From: Arcanobacterium wilhelmae
GTDB taxonomy: Bacteria > Actinomycetota > Actinomycetes > Actinomycetales > Actinomycetaceae
DNA: 64,000 bases
Assembly: GCF_029632765.1 (NCBI RefSeq)
Contig: NZ_CP121247.1
Coordinates: 248,001 to 312,000 of the forward strand
Direction: 5' to 3'
Shown here: one piece after another, positions 47,784 through 56,737 of the stretch
Numbering within the stretch: position 1 is the first letter of the stretch
Layout of the letters: every line of letters begins with the position of its first letter
The notes under the pieces: model-generated
Told to the model about the DNA's origin: nothing
The model's database searches: none
The model's input: only the letters and a program-made list of their open reading frames with translations
Program-made: the position numbers and the translations under genes

Positions 47784-47958
47784 GCATCAAGCATGGGCGA
47801 TGCGTCATCTTGAGATCACCACGCGCTGGCGCGCTGTGGAAAAATCGGGCGCACCACGCCGCTGTGGAAAACTTTTCCGGGCCTGCGCGCGCTTGCACAA
47901 CAACGAAACCCACACACCGCCGTCGGGAAAACGCTCCCCGACCAGGCAAAAAGCCCGC

Positions 47959-48582
47959 CTACGGGAGTTCCGTCGCCACCACGCGATCGGGCAAAATCAC
48001 AAACGGAATCCGCACATCGTTTTCGTCCTGAGGAAGATCCGCCTCCACAAACTCCTCAGGGAAAATCATCGCGCCGATCCGCGCGCGCCCGCTCGCCAAC
48101 TTCAATGCGCGATCGTACCAGCCGCCACCTTGGCCAAGCCGCGCGCCAGCGTGCGAAACCGCCAGTGCGGGGATAATCAGCGCATCGACGTCGGCCAAAA
48201 TATCGTTATCAAACGCCGGCCCCGTCGGCTCCGGAGGACGCCCCGGCGCCATCTCCTCCAAATCATCCAGGCCACGGAAATAGCCCCACGCCCGCGTCAG
48301 CCCCGGCCCGAGCTTCGGCAAAATCACGCGCTTACCAGAATCCGCAATCGCCTGAATCAGCCCATGCGAGGGCGGCTCCTCATTCACCGAAACGAACGCC
48401 GCTACCAACTCGGCGCCATTAATAAACTCAAGCGCTGTGGCAATCCACTGATCCTCGAGCTCCTCACGCTTCGCCGCCGAACGCGCGGCACGGGAGGTGC
48501 GAACAATCGGACGAATCTGCTGCTTTGCCTCCTCCGGATCGAGGTGGGACACATCGGGAAAGCTCAACGTCGAGTGGTTCAT
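47959..48582 (-). CDS. 5-formyltetrahydrofolate cyclo-ligase family protein
   Basis: ATP-dependent conversion of 5-formyl-THF to 5,10-methenyl-THF, returning a storage folate to one-carbon metabolism. 207 residues, normal length. The diagnostic ATP/folate loop is ARLGQGGGWYDRAL near the C-terminal third, and the basic N-terminal region (IRPIVRTSRAARSAAKREEL) fits. It is divergent from the moeA-like gene with a 99-base spacer that must hold both promoters. Confidence 0.93.
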   Translation of the reverse strand: MNHSTLSFPDVSHLDPEEAKQQIRPIVRTSRAARSAAKREELEDQWIATALEFINGAELVAAFVSVNEEPPSHGLIQAIADSGKRVILPKLGPGLTRAWGYFRGLDDLEEMAPGRPPEPTGPAFDNDILADVDALIIPALAVSHAGARLGQGGGWYDRALKLASGRARIGAMIFPEEFVEADLPQDENDVRIPFVILPDRVVATELP

Positions 48583-48681
48583 ACCTCTATTGTGTCATAC
48601 CGGCCGTCTCGAACGCGCGGCGGTGCGGGCGCACGTTCGGCGCCTCCGGTAGGCTTGGGGTAAACGCACAAGGAGGAGCAG

Positions 48682-49890
48682 ATGAAAACCATCGAGCAGT
48701 TCAAAGAAGAGTGCTTCGACGTTTCGAACCCGCAGCCGCCGTTCGCCGTGGCACTGTCCGACGCAGTCGGCACGATCGTCGCCGACGACGTGCGCTCCCT
48801 TGTGGACGTCCCCCAAGCTGACCTCGCTGCCCACGACGGCTACGCCGTTCGCTACGGCGATATCGCCGGCGCCTCACCAGATTTTCCTGTGAAACTTCCT
48901 GTGACGGAAGAAATCCGGGCCGACCAGTTCAACCCCGCTGCGCTCGCGCCCGGCACCGCGATCCGCATCTCCTCCGGCGCGCGCCTGCCCAACGGGGCAG
49001 ACACCGTCGTCTCGCTGGAAGACACCGACGCCGGCCGAGCCGAAGTGCAGATCCGCCACGCCGAAGAACACGCCAACATCCGCCGCCAGGCCGAAGATCT
49101 CGAAGCCGGCGAGGTGATAGTTCGTCAAGGCCTGCGAGTGGGCTCGCGGCAAGTTGCGCTCCTCGCCTCCGCAGGCCACGCCCGCGTGCTCGTCCATCCG
49201 CGCCCACGCGTCGTCGTTATGTCCATCGGCGACGAACTCCAAGAACCTGGCAACCCCGCCGTCGCCGGAAAAGTCTTCGACGCCAACTCCCACGCACTCG
49301 CCTCCGCCGTCGCCGACGCCGGTGGAGACGTCTTCCGAGTCGGCGCCGTCTCCGACGACAAACGTACCCTGCGCGAAATGCTTGAAGACCAGCTCGTGCG
49401 CGCCGACATCATCATCACCACCGGGGGGCTCTCCTACGGCGGGGGCGACACCTTGAAAGAAGTACTCGCCCCGCTCGGCACCGTCCGATTCGACAATGTT
49501 GCGATCTCGCCCGGCCGCCAATTCGGTGTCGGCCGGCTCGAAGAGACCACAATCTTCTGCCTGCCCGGTTCACCGGTTGCAGCGCTGACGAGCTTCGAAG
49601 TGTTCATCCGCCCAGCGCTGCGCAAAATGGCCGGATACCAGCATGTTGAACGTCGCGCCATCACAGCCCGCGTCGATTCCGCATGGGTTTCACCCCAGGG
49701 CGTGGTCGAATACGTGCGCGGCAAAGTCCTCGGCGCGCCCAGCGCCGGCTATCACGTCACCCCGATGGGCGACCCCTCGCGCCAGCTCCTGACCGGACTT
49801 GCCGATGCCAACTGCCTCGTCGAAGTCCCCGCCGACGTCACACAAATCAACGTTGGAGACGAGCTGGCCTGCTACGTCCTGGACCGCTAG
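48682..49890 (+). CDS. MoeA/gephyrin-like protein, probable Glp
   Basis: 402 residues with the full MoeA domain order: domain I/II (DVPQADLAAHDGYAVRYGD, RISSGARLPNGADTVVSLED), the MoCF domain (VVVMSIGDELQEPG, IIITTGGLSYGGGDTLKEVL, CLPGSPVAALTSFEVFIRP) and a C-terminal beta-barrel. MoeA inserts molybdate into molybdopterin. No other molybdenum-cofactor gene is in the window, and the neighbourhood (5-FTHF cyclo-ligase, then a membrane protein at 50068) is that of Glp, the gephyrin-like division protein of corynebacteria that binds FtsZ and the receptor GlpR. The division role is inferred. AAGGAGGAG precedes the ATG. Confidence 0.9.
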   Translation: MKTIEQFKEECFDVSNPQPPFAVALSDAVGTIVADDVRSLVDVPQADLAAHDGYAVRYGDIAGASPDFPVKLPVTEEIRADQFNPAALAPGTAIRISSGARLPNGADTVVSLEDTDAGRAEVQIRHAEEHANIRRQAEDLEAGEVIVRQGLRVGSRQVALLASAGHARVLVHPRPRVVVMSIGDELQEPGNPAVAGKVFDANSHALASAVADAGGDVFRVGAVSDDKRTLREMLEDQLVRADIIITTGGLSYGGGDTLKEVLAPLGTVRFDNVAISPGRQFGVGRLEETTIFCLPGSPVAALTSFEVFIRPALRKMAGYQHVERRAITARVDSAWVSPQGVVEYVRGKVLGAPSAGYHVTPMGDPSRQLLTGLADANCLVEVPADVTQINVGDELACYVLDR

Positions 49891-50067
49891 AGCAAGCGAG
49901 CCACGACGTCGGGGTACAAGTTGTGTCCCGGCGTCGCGCGTATGGGCGAACGGTGAGCTCCGACGTCGGCGACGTTCGGACGTGAACGGCTCGTCTGAGT
50001 CGGCGAAAAAGCAACACGCCACCGCCACCTAACCGCGAACGTGCGCGGAAAAACCTAAGGTAGGGGC

Positions 50068-51069
50068 ATGGAATTTAATGGCTACGCGGTCGCGGCCGCA
50101 GTGTTCCTCCTTCTGGGGGTCGTGGTTCCGCGATTCGCGTTGCGAAGGTCGGTGATCGCAGATTCCGCACTGGAAGAACGCTACAGCGAAGACCTTCGCA
50201 TCGTGAGGCAGCCGCGCCTCGCGATGGCCGACAGCGGTGAGAGCGGGACAATTTACACAACGGAGCGCACAATGGACCAACGGCAAAGGAAAATCTCCTT
50301 GAAAGAAGTGGCACGCGGGCGGAGCAAAGCACGCGCACGGATGGCCACTCGCGCCGCCTACCGCGCGCGCGGATACCTCGCCCTTGGTGTGGCCGGCGCG
50401 CTCGCGATCTCGCTCTGGATCGGCGTCGGCGCTGCCTCGCTCCCCACATGGCCCGCGATCATCGCAACCCTCGCAACCGGATTCGGGGCGATCGGGTTGG
50501 GATACCTTGTGAGTGAATGGACTGCAGGGGACGATGCCGACCGTGAAGAAATCACAACAGCCACCGAGCTTCTGGCACGAGCCAAGCGGCAGCGTGGGAG
50601 GGCACAAACTGATCGCCGCGAGCTCGCCGCCGAACCGGCTGAGGCCGTGGCACCCAATGCTAGCGTTGCGCCGGCCGTGGACGTCGAGCCGGATGCGAGC
50701 GCAACCGCCGACGGTGCCGGCGCAACGCATCAGAAGCACGAGCCTGTGCGCGAGGCTGGCGCCGGCGCAGTTGCACGGCCAGGAACCGCGCGTAAGCCGG
50801 CCGCGCGGGCGAAGATTGTTCGGCCCGCAGCGAAGGCGGAGACGCCGAGCTACACGCTCAAGCGTCGCACCGTTGCACCCTACGAGCCTGCGGTGGCGGA
50901 CGAGGCCCAGGTGCCGTTCCGCCCGAAGCGTGCTGGCGAACGTGTCGGGAACGCGCCCGTGCAGGCAGCGAACCCCGCGCCGGAGATGACTGGGCTCGAG
51001 GAGCTCCGCTCCGGGCTGTTGGCTGGCGGATCGACGTTAGACGAACTGCTTGCCAAGCGTAGGGCGTAG
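50068..51069 (+). CDS. Membrane protein with long cytoplasmic tail, candidate GlpR
   Basis: 333 residues. An N-terminal TM helix (GYAVAAAVFLLLGVVVPRFAL) is followed by a basic cytoplasmic-type segment, two more TM segments (YLALGVAGALAISLWIGVGAA, WPAIIATLATGFGAIGLGYLV, about 106-150), and a disordered Ala/Arg/Pro-rich tail. The tail ends in a conserved-looking helix, MTGLEELRSGLLAGGSTLDELLAKRRA. Topology and position after the MoeA-like gene match GlpR, the membrane receptor of the corynebacterial Glp division module. I did not recognise the family from sequence alone. The 177 bases between the two genes carry no other frame. Confidence 0.75.
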   Translation: MEFNGYAVAAAVFLLLGVVVPRFALRRSVIADSALEERYSEDLRIVRQPRLAMADSGESGTIYTTERTMDQRQRKISLKEVARGRSKARARMATRAAYRARGYLALGVAGALAISLWIGVGAASLPTWPAIIATLATGFGAIGLGYLVSEWTAGDDADREEITTATELLARAKRQRGRAQTDRRELAAEPAEAVAPNASVAPAVDVEPDASATADGAGATHQKHEPVREAGAGAVARPGTARKPAARAKIVRPAAKAETPSYTLKRRTVAPYEPAVADEAQVPFRPKRAGERVGNAPVQAANPAPEMTGLEELRSGLLAGGSTLDELLAKRRA

Positions 51070-51229
51070 GAAGTTTTTGGTGGAGGGCGCGGCTGTGGGC
51101 TGCGCCCTCCGATGTTTATGTACCGCGGGGTGGAGGGTGAAATTCGCTTGGCTGGGCGGGCGTGACGGATGAGACTCGCTCCGATTTGCGCAACTCCCAT
51201 CGGGTGGTGCTATAGTAAACGTGTTCTCA

Positions 51230-51305
51230 GGGGCTATGGCGCAGTTGGTAGCGCGTTTCGTTCGCAATGAAAAGGTCCGGGGTTCGAATCCCCGTAGCTC
51301 CACCA
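51230..51305 (+). tRNA. tRNA-Ala (anticodon CGC)
   Basis: Acceptor GGGGCTA pairs with TAGCTCC, D-arm GCGCAGTTGGTAGCGC, anticodon stem TTTCG/TGAAA with loop TTCGCAA (anticodon CGC), T-arm CGGGG/CCCCG. CCA is encoded (51303-51305), unlike the other two tRNAs here. Confidence 0.97.
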
Positions 51306-51308
51306 CTA

Positions 51309-51343
51309 GGACGCTCATTTTGATCCAAAATGAGCGTCCTTTT
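51309..51343 (+). terminator. Terminator of tRNA-Ala
   Basis: Perfect 14-bp stem GGACGCTCATTTTG (51309-51322) with its complement (51326-51339), loop ATC, then TTTT. Between this and 51547 the 314-base gap shows no gene or other structure. Confidence 0.93.
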
Positions 51344-51546
51344 GTTTTGGTACGTGGGCCAAAATTTGCTCGTGTGTGCCAAAATCGGACTATAGGACTG
51401 TGGGAGTGCTAGACGGTTTGAAGAGTTATGGCGTTTATGGCCACAGCTCCACTCGTTGACGAGGTCTACCCTGTTGTTTTCGTACACGCGATCAGCATCA
51501 CCACGTTACGGGCGAGGTAAATTTTGTATCATCTTCAGCAGCCTAG

Positions 51547-51587
51547 ATAACGAAGCCCGGACGGCTAGGCCGTCCGGGCTTCGTTAT
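51547..51587. terminator. Terminator of the MMPL transporter gene
   Basis: Perfect 18-bp stem (51547-51564 with 51570-51587; arm core CGAAGCCCGGACGG), loop CTAGG. It lies 33 bases past the minus-strand stop. Confidence 0.88.
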
Positions 51588-51619
51588 GTTTGTGCCGAGC
51601 GAGCTCGCTCGCGCACTCC

Positions 51620-54022
51620 TTACTTAGTGTCGGCAGGAACCTTGCGGGCCGTCCACGGCAACCAGATAGGCCGGCCGATGTCGTGCGTGATTCCCACAAT
51701 GGTGAGCGTACGCACGATGAACGTGTCGATGAGGATTCCGAGCGCAACAATCACGGCGAGCTGGAACATGAACAGCAGCGGCACGACCACGAGAGCGGCG
51801 AAGGTGGCTGCGAGGACGACACCGGCAGAGGTGATCACGCCGCCGGTCACGGTTGCGGCGCGCTTGGTTCCTTCGCGTGTTCCGTGTTTGAGGGATTCTT
51901 CGCGGGCTCGCGAGAGCAGGAAGATGGTGTAGTCCACGCCTAGTGCCACGAGGAAAACGAACGCGTAGATCGGGATGGAGGCGTCAGCGCCTGGGTGGTT
52001 GAGGATCTGGAAGAACAGGATCCCGGACAGGCCCATCGCGGCCGCGAAGCTCACGACGTTGACGGCGAGAACGATCAGCGGTGCGACGATGGCACGCAAC
52101 AGGATCATGAGCAGAACGGCGATCACGACGAGCACAACAGGGAAGATTTTGTTGAAATCGTTGTTCGCGGTGGTCTGCGTGTCCAAGGTTTCGGCTGCGG
52201 GGCCGCCAACAAGCGCACCCGCGTCGGCGTCGTGCGCGACGGATCGGATCGCCGTCACGACTTTCCCGGCTGCCTTATCTTCCGACGGCATCGTGGTGGT
52301 GACGTTGAGGAGTGCCTTCCCGTCGACGATCGTCGGCTCAGCGTTCGCTGCCGACGTCGGACGGCCCGCCGACGTCGGCGCCTGACCGGTTCCTTGGGGG
52401 CGGGCAGCTGCGCTTTCGCGCGCAGGCGCCTCACCGGCGTCGTTGGCGCCGGGGGTGCTACCGGCGGCCTCCGGGCGCCCGCCGACGCCAGCCGGAGCTC
52501 CAGATGCGCCAGCGTCGGTTGCGAACTCGACAGAGGCGACGCCGTCGAGGGCTTCGATGCGCTCCTTGAGGCTGTCGGCCTTGTCCTCGCGGACGACGAC
52601 GGTGGTGGGTTGGGATGAACCGGCGTCGAACTTCTCTTGCAGAACCTCGAAGCCGACCACGGCTTCGGGGGAGGAGGTGAACTGGTCGGTCGTTGAGGTG
52701 CCGTCGGCGGGGAAGGTGAAGAAAAACGCTGCCGAGACGGCAAGGGCTGCGAGCGTGCTGATCCACACTGGCCGGTCGTGGCGCGCAACGAAATTCGCCA
52801 CTGTGTTCCAGGCGCCGTGGCTCTTTTCGATCGCCTCAGCTTCGGAATCGTAGTGGGGAAGTTTTGCGGGCCAGAACAAGATCGAGGCCCGCTTTCCAGG
52901 CAACATGAGGATGCCGGGGAGGAGTGTGAGGGCGGCGAAGATGGCGAAGAGGATGCCGATCGCGGCGATTGGGCCGAGCGAGGCGGTTGAGGACAGATCC
53001 GAGAGCATGAGCGTGAGCAGTCCGCAGATCACGGTGCCGCCGGAAGCGACGATGGGTTCCCACGAGCCCTTCAATGCGGTGGCGAGAGCGTCGATCGGTG
53101 TAGCTTTGACCATCATTTCTTCGCGGTATCGGGCGATGAGGAGGAGGCAGTAATCGGTGGTCGCGCCGATCACGAGGATGGCGAGGATTCCCTGGGTTTG
53201 GCCGTTGAGCGAAAGGATGTCGTTCTTCGCCAGTTCGTAGACGACGAGCACCGCGGCGCACAGCGCTGCCATTGCCGTCCCGAGGACCGCGAATGGGAGC
53301 AAGAGTGAACGGTAGACGGCCACGAGGATGACGAACACGAGGCCGAGGGCCACGAGAAGGAGCGTGAGGTCGATGCCGGTGAAGGCGCTGCCGAGATCTG
53401 CGGCGAGGCCGACCGGGCCTGAGACGCGGACTGTGAGCCCCTGTTCCTGAGGGGCCGCGTCGTTGATCGTGGCGCGAAGTGCTGCGGTTGCTGAGTTGAT
53501 CCGCTTCTCGCCATCGGGTGAAAGTTCGGCCAGTTTGGCCGCATCGAGGCTCATCGGCAGCAGTGCGGCTGTTTTATCCTCGTTCGGAACAACGGGGATC
53601 ATGGGCGAGGTGAGAAGCTCGGAGAGTGCGATATCGCCGGGGATCTCGGCCGTGACCATGTTCTGCGAGAGGTTCTTGAGCCACGCGAGTTGGGAATCGG
53701 TCAGTTTTTCGTTTCCCGACGTCGACGCGACGACGAGCGCTGGGATAGTCGACGACGCGTTGAACTTGGTGGCTTCCTCCTTTGCGAGGGTGGATTCGGC
53801 GGTTTTGGGGAGGAATACTGCCTGATCGTTCTCCGAGACAGTCCCGATCTTTCCCTGTGCCATGCCGCCGAAGGCAAGGGCTGCGAGCCACAGGAGGAGC
53901 AGGAGAATCCTCAAGGGAACCGCCCGTCGTGATGCGAGGAATCCCATCACACGGTTGATGGGATTGGTGGGTTGAGCATCTAGCTGTGTGCGGCGATGCT
54001 GAGGATTTTCTACATGTGACAT
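51620..54022 (-). CDS. MMPL/RND-family transporter
   Basis: 800-residue membrane transporter in the MMPL group, which exports lipids, glycolipids or drugs. About 12 TM segments in two repeats. Characteristic intramembrane motifs are GATTDYCLLLIARYREEM in the first half and ALGVDYTIFLLSRAREESL in the second; the Asp-Tyr pairs act in proton coupling in this family. Two exported loops follow TM1 (about 50-190) and TM7; the second has a low-complexity Ala/Pro/Gly insertion (about 495-560) with several CCGGCGTC motifs. No regulator adjoins it. Substrate unknown. Confidence 0.94.
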   Translation of the reverse strand: MSHVENPQHRRTQLDAQPTNPINRVMGFLASRRAVPLRILLLLLWLAALAFGGMAQGKIGTVSENDQAVFLPKTAESTLAKEEATKFNASSTIPALVVASTSGNEKLTDSQLAWLKNLSQNMVTAEIPGDIALSELLTSPMIPVVPNEDKTAALLPMSLDAAKLAELSPDGEKRINSATAALRATINDAAPQEQGLTVRVSGPVGLAADLGSAFTGIDLTLLLVALGLVFVILVAVYRSLLLPFAVLGTAMAALCAAVLVVYELAKNDILSLNGQTQGILAILVIGATTDYCLLLIARYREEMMVKATPIDALATALKGSWEPIVASGGTVICGLLTLMLSDLSSTASLGPIAAIGILFAIFAALTLLPGILMLPGKRASILFWPAKLPHYDSEAEAIEKSHGAWNTVANFVARHDRPVWISTLAALAVSAAFFFTFPADGTSTTDQFTSSPEAVVGFEVLQEKFDAGSSQPTTVVVREDKADSLKERIEALDGVASVEFATDAGASGAPAGVGGRPEAAGSTPGANDAGEAPARESAAARPQGTGQAPTSAGRPTSAANAEPTIVDGKALLNVTTTMPSEDKAAGKVVTAIRSVAHDADAGALVGGPAAETLDTQTTANNDFNKIFPVVLVVIAVLLMILLRAIVAPLIVLAVNVVSFAAAMGLSGILFFQILNHPGADASIPIYAFVFLVALGVDYTIFLLSRAREESLKHGTREGTKRAATVTGGVITSAGVVLAATFAALVVVPLLFMFQLAVIVALGILIDTFIVRTLTIVGITHDIGRPIWLPWTARKVPADTK

Positions 54023-54207
54023 GCGCTCACACTATCAACACTTTGAGACATGCGTTCTTTTTTATGGAATTGTTCTCATGTGAATTGCCAATCGGAGCGG
54101 GTGCTTGTTCTGGTGCGGATCGCGGCACCTGGCTAGCGGCTATTGATGCGTTAGTAAGAGGTATATGTCCGCTGGGAGGCAGTGGAGCATGGTGAGTGCC
54201 AGCCCGG

Positions 54208-54238
54208 TGCGGGGAGATTGGTTGTCTTTCTCCCCGCA
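54208..54238 (-). terminator. Hairpin downstream of the TDT transporter gene
   Basis: TGCGGGGAGA (54208-54217) pairs with TCTCCCCGCA (54229-54238). A second stem TTGGCCCCG/CGGGGCCAA lies at 54293-54320, nearer the stop. These two hairpins are all I see in the 315-base gap before the MMPL gene. Confidence 0.6.
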
Positions 54239-54292
54239 TTTGCATCCCTACCGACGCTCCGCTCGCCAGTGCTGCAGGGGTGGGGACGCAAA

Positions 54293-54320
54293 TTGGCCCC
54301 GACGTCGTCGCCGGGGCCAA
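54293..54320 (-). terminator. First hairpin after the TDT transporter gene
   Basis: 9-bp stem TTGGCCCCG/CGGGGCCAA with a 10-base loop, 18 bases past the minus-strand stop at 54338. Confidence 0.65.
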
Positions 54321-54337
54321 CAATCGCGGTCCTGTTA

Positions 54338-55513
54338 CTACCAGGCCATCCCGCGCCGGCGGATGTTTACGGCAGATGCCACGAGGCACAGTGTGACCGT
54401 TCCCACCAGCACAAGCGTTCCGAACGCACCCACAGCCGTGAGTGCGCCGACGTCGGTGCCTTTCGCGAGTAGCGTGGCACCCAGCGCGAGCGTACCGATC
54501 GGGAACGTGAGCGCCCACCAGCCCGGAGCGAACGGCATGCGCCGAATAAACCCGCGCACAGTCACTACCAGCGCCCATGCGCACAGCGGGATCCCGACCA
54601 CAACCATGAACCAACCGTAGGTGTTCGCCACGCTCTGGGCGCTTGCTGCGAACTGTGGCAGGAGCATCTCGCGAGCTTGCGCCGCGATCGACTGCGCCGC
54701 CGCCGTCGACTGCCCGACCATTCCCAGCGGAATCCACGCGCTCGCGCTCGCGGCCAACGGCAGTGGCTCCACGCGCCAATGATGGTGGTAGGCCGTGGCA
54801 AATACAGCGATACCCAGGAAGAATGCCATGAAGAAGCAGGCTCCGCTGATCACCAGGAGCCAGAACTGGAAGGTGTCGGAGACGTGGGAGACGAGCCCGG
54901 CGCCCGTCGTCGCCGCAACCATCGGGCCCACAACCGCGAGCCCCCACACTGTCGTCGGGGAGCCGAGGTCCGTGCCGATCAACCAGATTGCGAAGCCGAT
55001 TGCGGCGGCCAAGCCGATCGCGGTGCCGATGATCCAGGTGACGGCGTCGAGTTGCCAGGCAGCGTCGGCGTATTGGGGCCAGTGCGCGGGCACAACCGCC
55101 GCAGTTGCCGAGCCGACCGACAAGATTCCCATCGAAACGGTGCCCCACATGGGGGTTTGTGTGGCGTCGCGGATCGTGGTTGTCAGGGCGTCGCGGGAGA
55201 TCGCGATGCGCACGATGTAACCGATGACAAGCGCGGCTAGCACGCCCCATGCGAGCACAAGCACGGCGACGGACGCCTGTCCTGCTCCGGGGAGGTTGCC
55301 CGTGTGAGCCTGAAGGAGGTTTGCGAGGATTGCGGTTCCCATCGCCGCCGGGAACCAGGCCGGCCCGATGGGTGGCAGTTTGTCGGAGTTCGGGTTCTTT
55401 TCCGACGCCGGTGCGCCCTTTTTGTTCGTTTCGGGTGCGTTGGGGTCGGCCGGGTCGGTGCCCGGCTGCGCCAGAGGGTACGAGGACTTCGCTGATTCGT
55501 TACTCACGTTCAT
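54338..55513 (-). CDS. TDT/SLAC1-family transporter (TehA-like)
   Basis: 391 residues with ten predicted TM segments after a polar Pro/Asn-rich N-terminus. The start of the channel domain, IGPAWFPAAMGTAILANLL, and the repeated helical hairpins fit the tellurite-resistance/dicarboxylate transporter (TDT) family, which includes TehA, Mae1 and SLAC1 anion channels. The substrate could be an organic acid, sulfite or another anion; the sequence does not decide. No partner gene (tehB) is adjacent. Confidence 0.88.
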   Translation of the reverse strand: MNVSNESAKSSYPLAQPGTDPADPNAPETNKKGAPASEKNPNSDKLPPIGPAWFPAAMGTAILANLLQAHTGNLPGAGQASVAVLVLAWGVLAALVIGYIVRIAISRDALTTTIRDATQTPMWGTVSMGILSVGSATAAVVPAHWPQYADAAWQLDAVTWIIGTAIGLAAAIGFAIWLIGTDLGSPTTVWGLAVVGPMVAATTGAGLVSHVSDTFQFWLLVISGACFFMAFFLGIAVFATAYHHHWRVEPLPLAASASAWIPLGMVGQSTAAAQSIAAQAREMLLPQFAASAQSVANTYGWFMVVVGIPLCAWALVVTVRGFIRRMPFAPGWWALTFPIGTLALGATLLAKGTDVGALTAVGAFGTLVLVGTVTLCLVASAVNIRRRGMAW

Positions 55514-55805
55514 ACAGCGTGCTCTTTATCGGCGGAGGCTTCCAGCTATGTCCACGAAAGATCCGCCACACTTTGGGCAATGAATGCGCGCGAGCCGGCC
55601 GGGCGAGGTGAGGTGAGAGATGTGCGTCAAACCGGCTGCGGCGTGAAGTGAAAATTTTTCGCCGTTCGGCGGGGAAAACTGACGGCTGTGGTACCTCCCA
55701 CCGCGCAACGGTCAGCGCGTTGGGCGTCGGTGGGGTACCGTTAGAGGCGTTCGCACATGAAGAAAATTCTCAGCCAACCGGCTGGAAGAAAGAAGTTTGG
55801 AGCGT

Positions 55806-56462
55806 ATGTTGATCGTCATCGGCGGCATGATCGGCGCAGGCAAGACCACGGTTGCTGAGCTGTTGGGCAAGAAGTACGGCTCCACGGTGCTCCACGAGAA
55901 TGTGGAGAATAACCGGATTCTGCCGCTGTTCTACACGGCGTCGAAGGAGGAGCAGGAGCGTAAGCGTTATTCGTTCCTTCTCCAGCTCGAGTTCTTGAAT
56001 TCGCGTTTCACGGACGTCAAGCGTGCGATGCTGTCGGGTGCGGACACGATCCTCGATCGCTCGATCTACGAGGATTGGTACTTCGCGAAGGTCAACACGG
56101 AGCTTGGGCGTATTTCGCCCGAGGAGTTCCACATTTATGAGGGCCTGCTCAACAACATGATGGAGGAGATCAAGGATCTACCGAAGAAGGCTCCGGATCT
56201 GTTCATCTACTTGTATGCGGATTTCGATACGATCATGGATCGTATTCATTCGCGCGGGCGCGATTTCGAGCAGGACGACGAGCTCACCTCATACTACCGT
56301 AAGCTCTGGGAAGGCTACGACGAGTGGGTGGACAACGATTACATCGCCTCGCCGGTTCTGAAGATCAACGTGGCCGAGCATGAGGTTGGCCTGGTTCCGG
56401 AGCAGCAGCAGTATCTGTTTGATCAGGTGGAGGCAGAGCTGAAGCGCCTGGGCGTGAAGTGA
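55806..56462 (+). CDS. Deoxynucleoside kinase (dAK/dGK-like)
   Basis: Phosphorylates deoxynucleosides with ATP for nucleotide salvage. 218 residues from ATG 55806; an in-frame TTG at 55797 is an alternative, since GGAG sits unusually close to the ATG. P-loop GGMIGAGKTTVAEL is followed by the acid HENVENN, the ERS/DRS motif in TILDRSIYEDWYF, and the LID-like arginines in IHSRGRDFEQDD. No nucleoside transporter is adjacent. A terminator follows at 56475. The 292 bases upstream show no gene. Confidence 0.93.
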   Translation: MLIVIGGMIGAGKTTVAELLGKKYGSTVLHENVENNRILPLFYTASKEEQERKRYSFLLQLEFLNSRFTDVKRAMLSGADTILDRSIYEDWYFAKVNTELGRISPEEFHIYEGLLNNMMEEIKDLPKKAPDLFIYLYADFDTIMDRIHSRGRDFEQDDELTSYYRKLWEGYDEWVDNDYIASPVLKINVAEHEVGLVPEQQQYLFDQVEAELKRLGVK

Positions 56463-56474
56463 GTTGAGTTGTGT

Positions 56475-56511
56475 AAGGGAAGGCGGCCTGCGTGCCGCCT
56501 TCCCTTTTTGC
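56475..56511 (+). terminator. Terminator after the deoxynucleoside kinase gene
   Basis: AAGGGAAGGCGGC (56475-56487) pairs with GCCGCCTTCCCTT (56494-56506), with a T-run. Confidence 0.92.
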
Positions 56512-56671
56512 CCGTCGACATCGCTGCGTTACCGACGTCGGTGTGCTGCTGTCGTGGTTGTTGGTGTTGCGTACGCGCGTCCCGGATGGTGGACGCGCAC
56601 CAGCGCGCTTTGTTGGCTGTGAGCGGACATGCAAACGCCGAAAATCCGCCATTTCGGGACGTTTTGGGTGG

Positions 56672-56690
56672 TTTGTGTAGCCTAACCTTA
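56672..56690 (+). promoter_or_regulatory. Candidate iron box (DtxR/IdeR site)
   Basis: TTTGTGTAGCCTAACCTTA matches the DtxR/IdeR consensus TTAGGTTAGGCTAACCTAA at 14 of 19 positions, with a near-perfect right half (AGCCTAACCT against AGGCTAACCT). It lies 48 bases before the start of the heme-domain gene at 56738. A DtxR-family regulator is encoded at 37396. Confidence 0.6.
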
Positions 56691-56737
56691 GGAAAATATC
56701 AGCCGTCTCCTAGGACTTAGGGCGTAGTGTTCCCGCC

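Noticed and set aside
51344-51546. Possible attachment site or phage remnant next to tRNA-Ala
   Set aside because: No duplicate of the tRNA 3' end and no integrase gene is present in the window.
54027-55250. A 407-codon minus-strand frame overlapping the TDT transporter
   Set aside because: Same-strand shadow in another frame, rich in Arg/His/Gly with no hydrophobic pattern; the transporter frame has clear TM segments.
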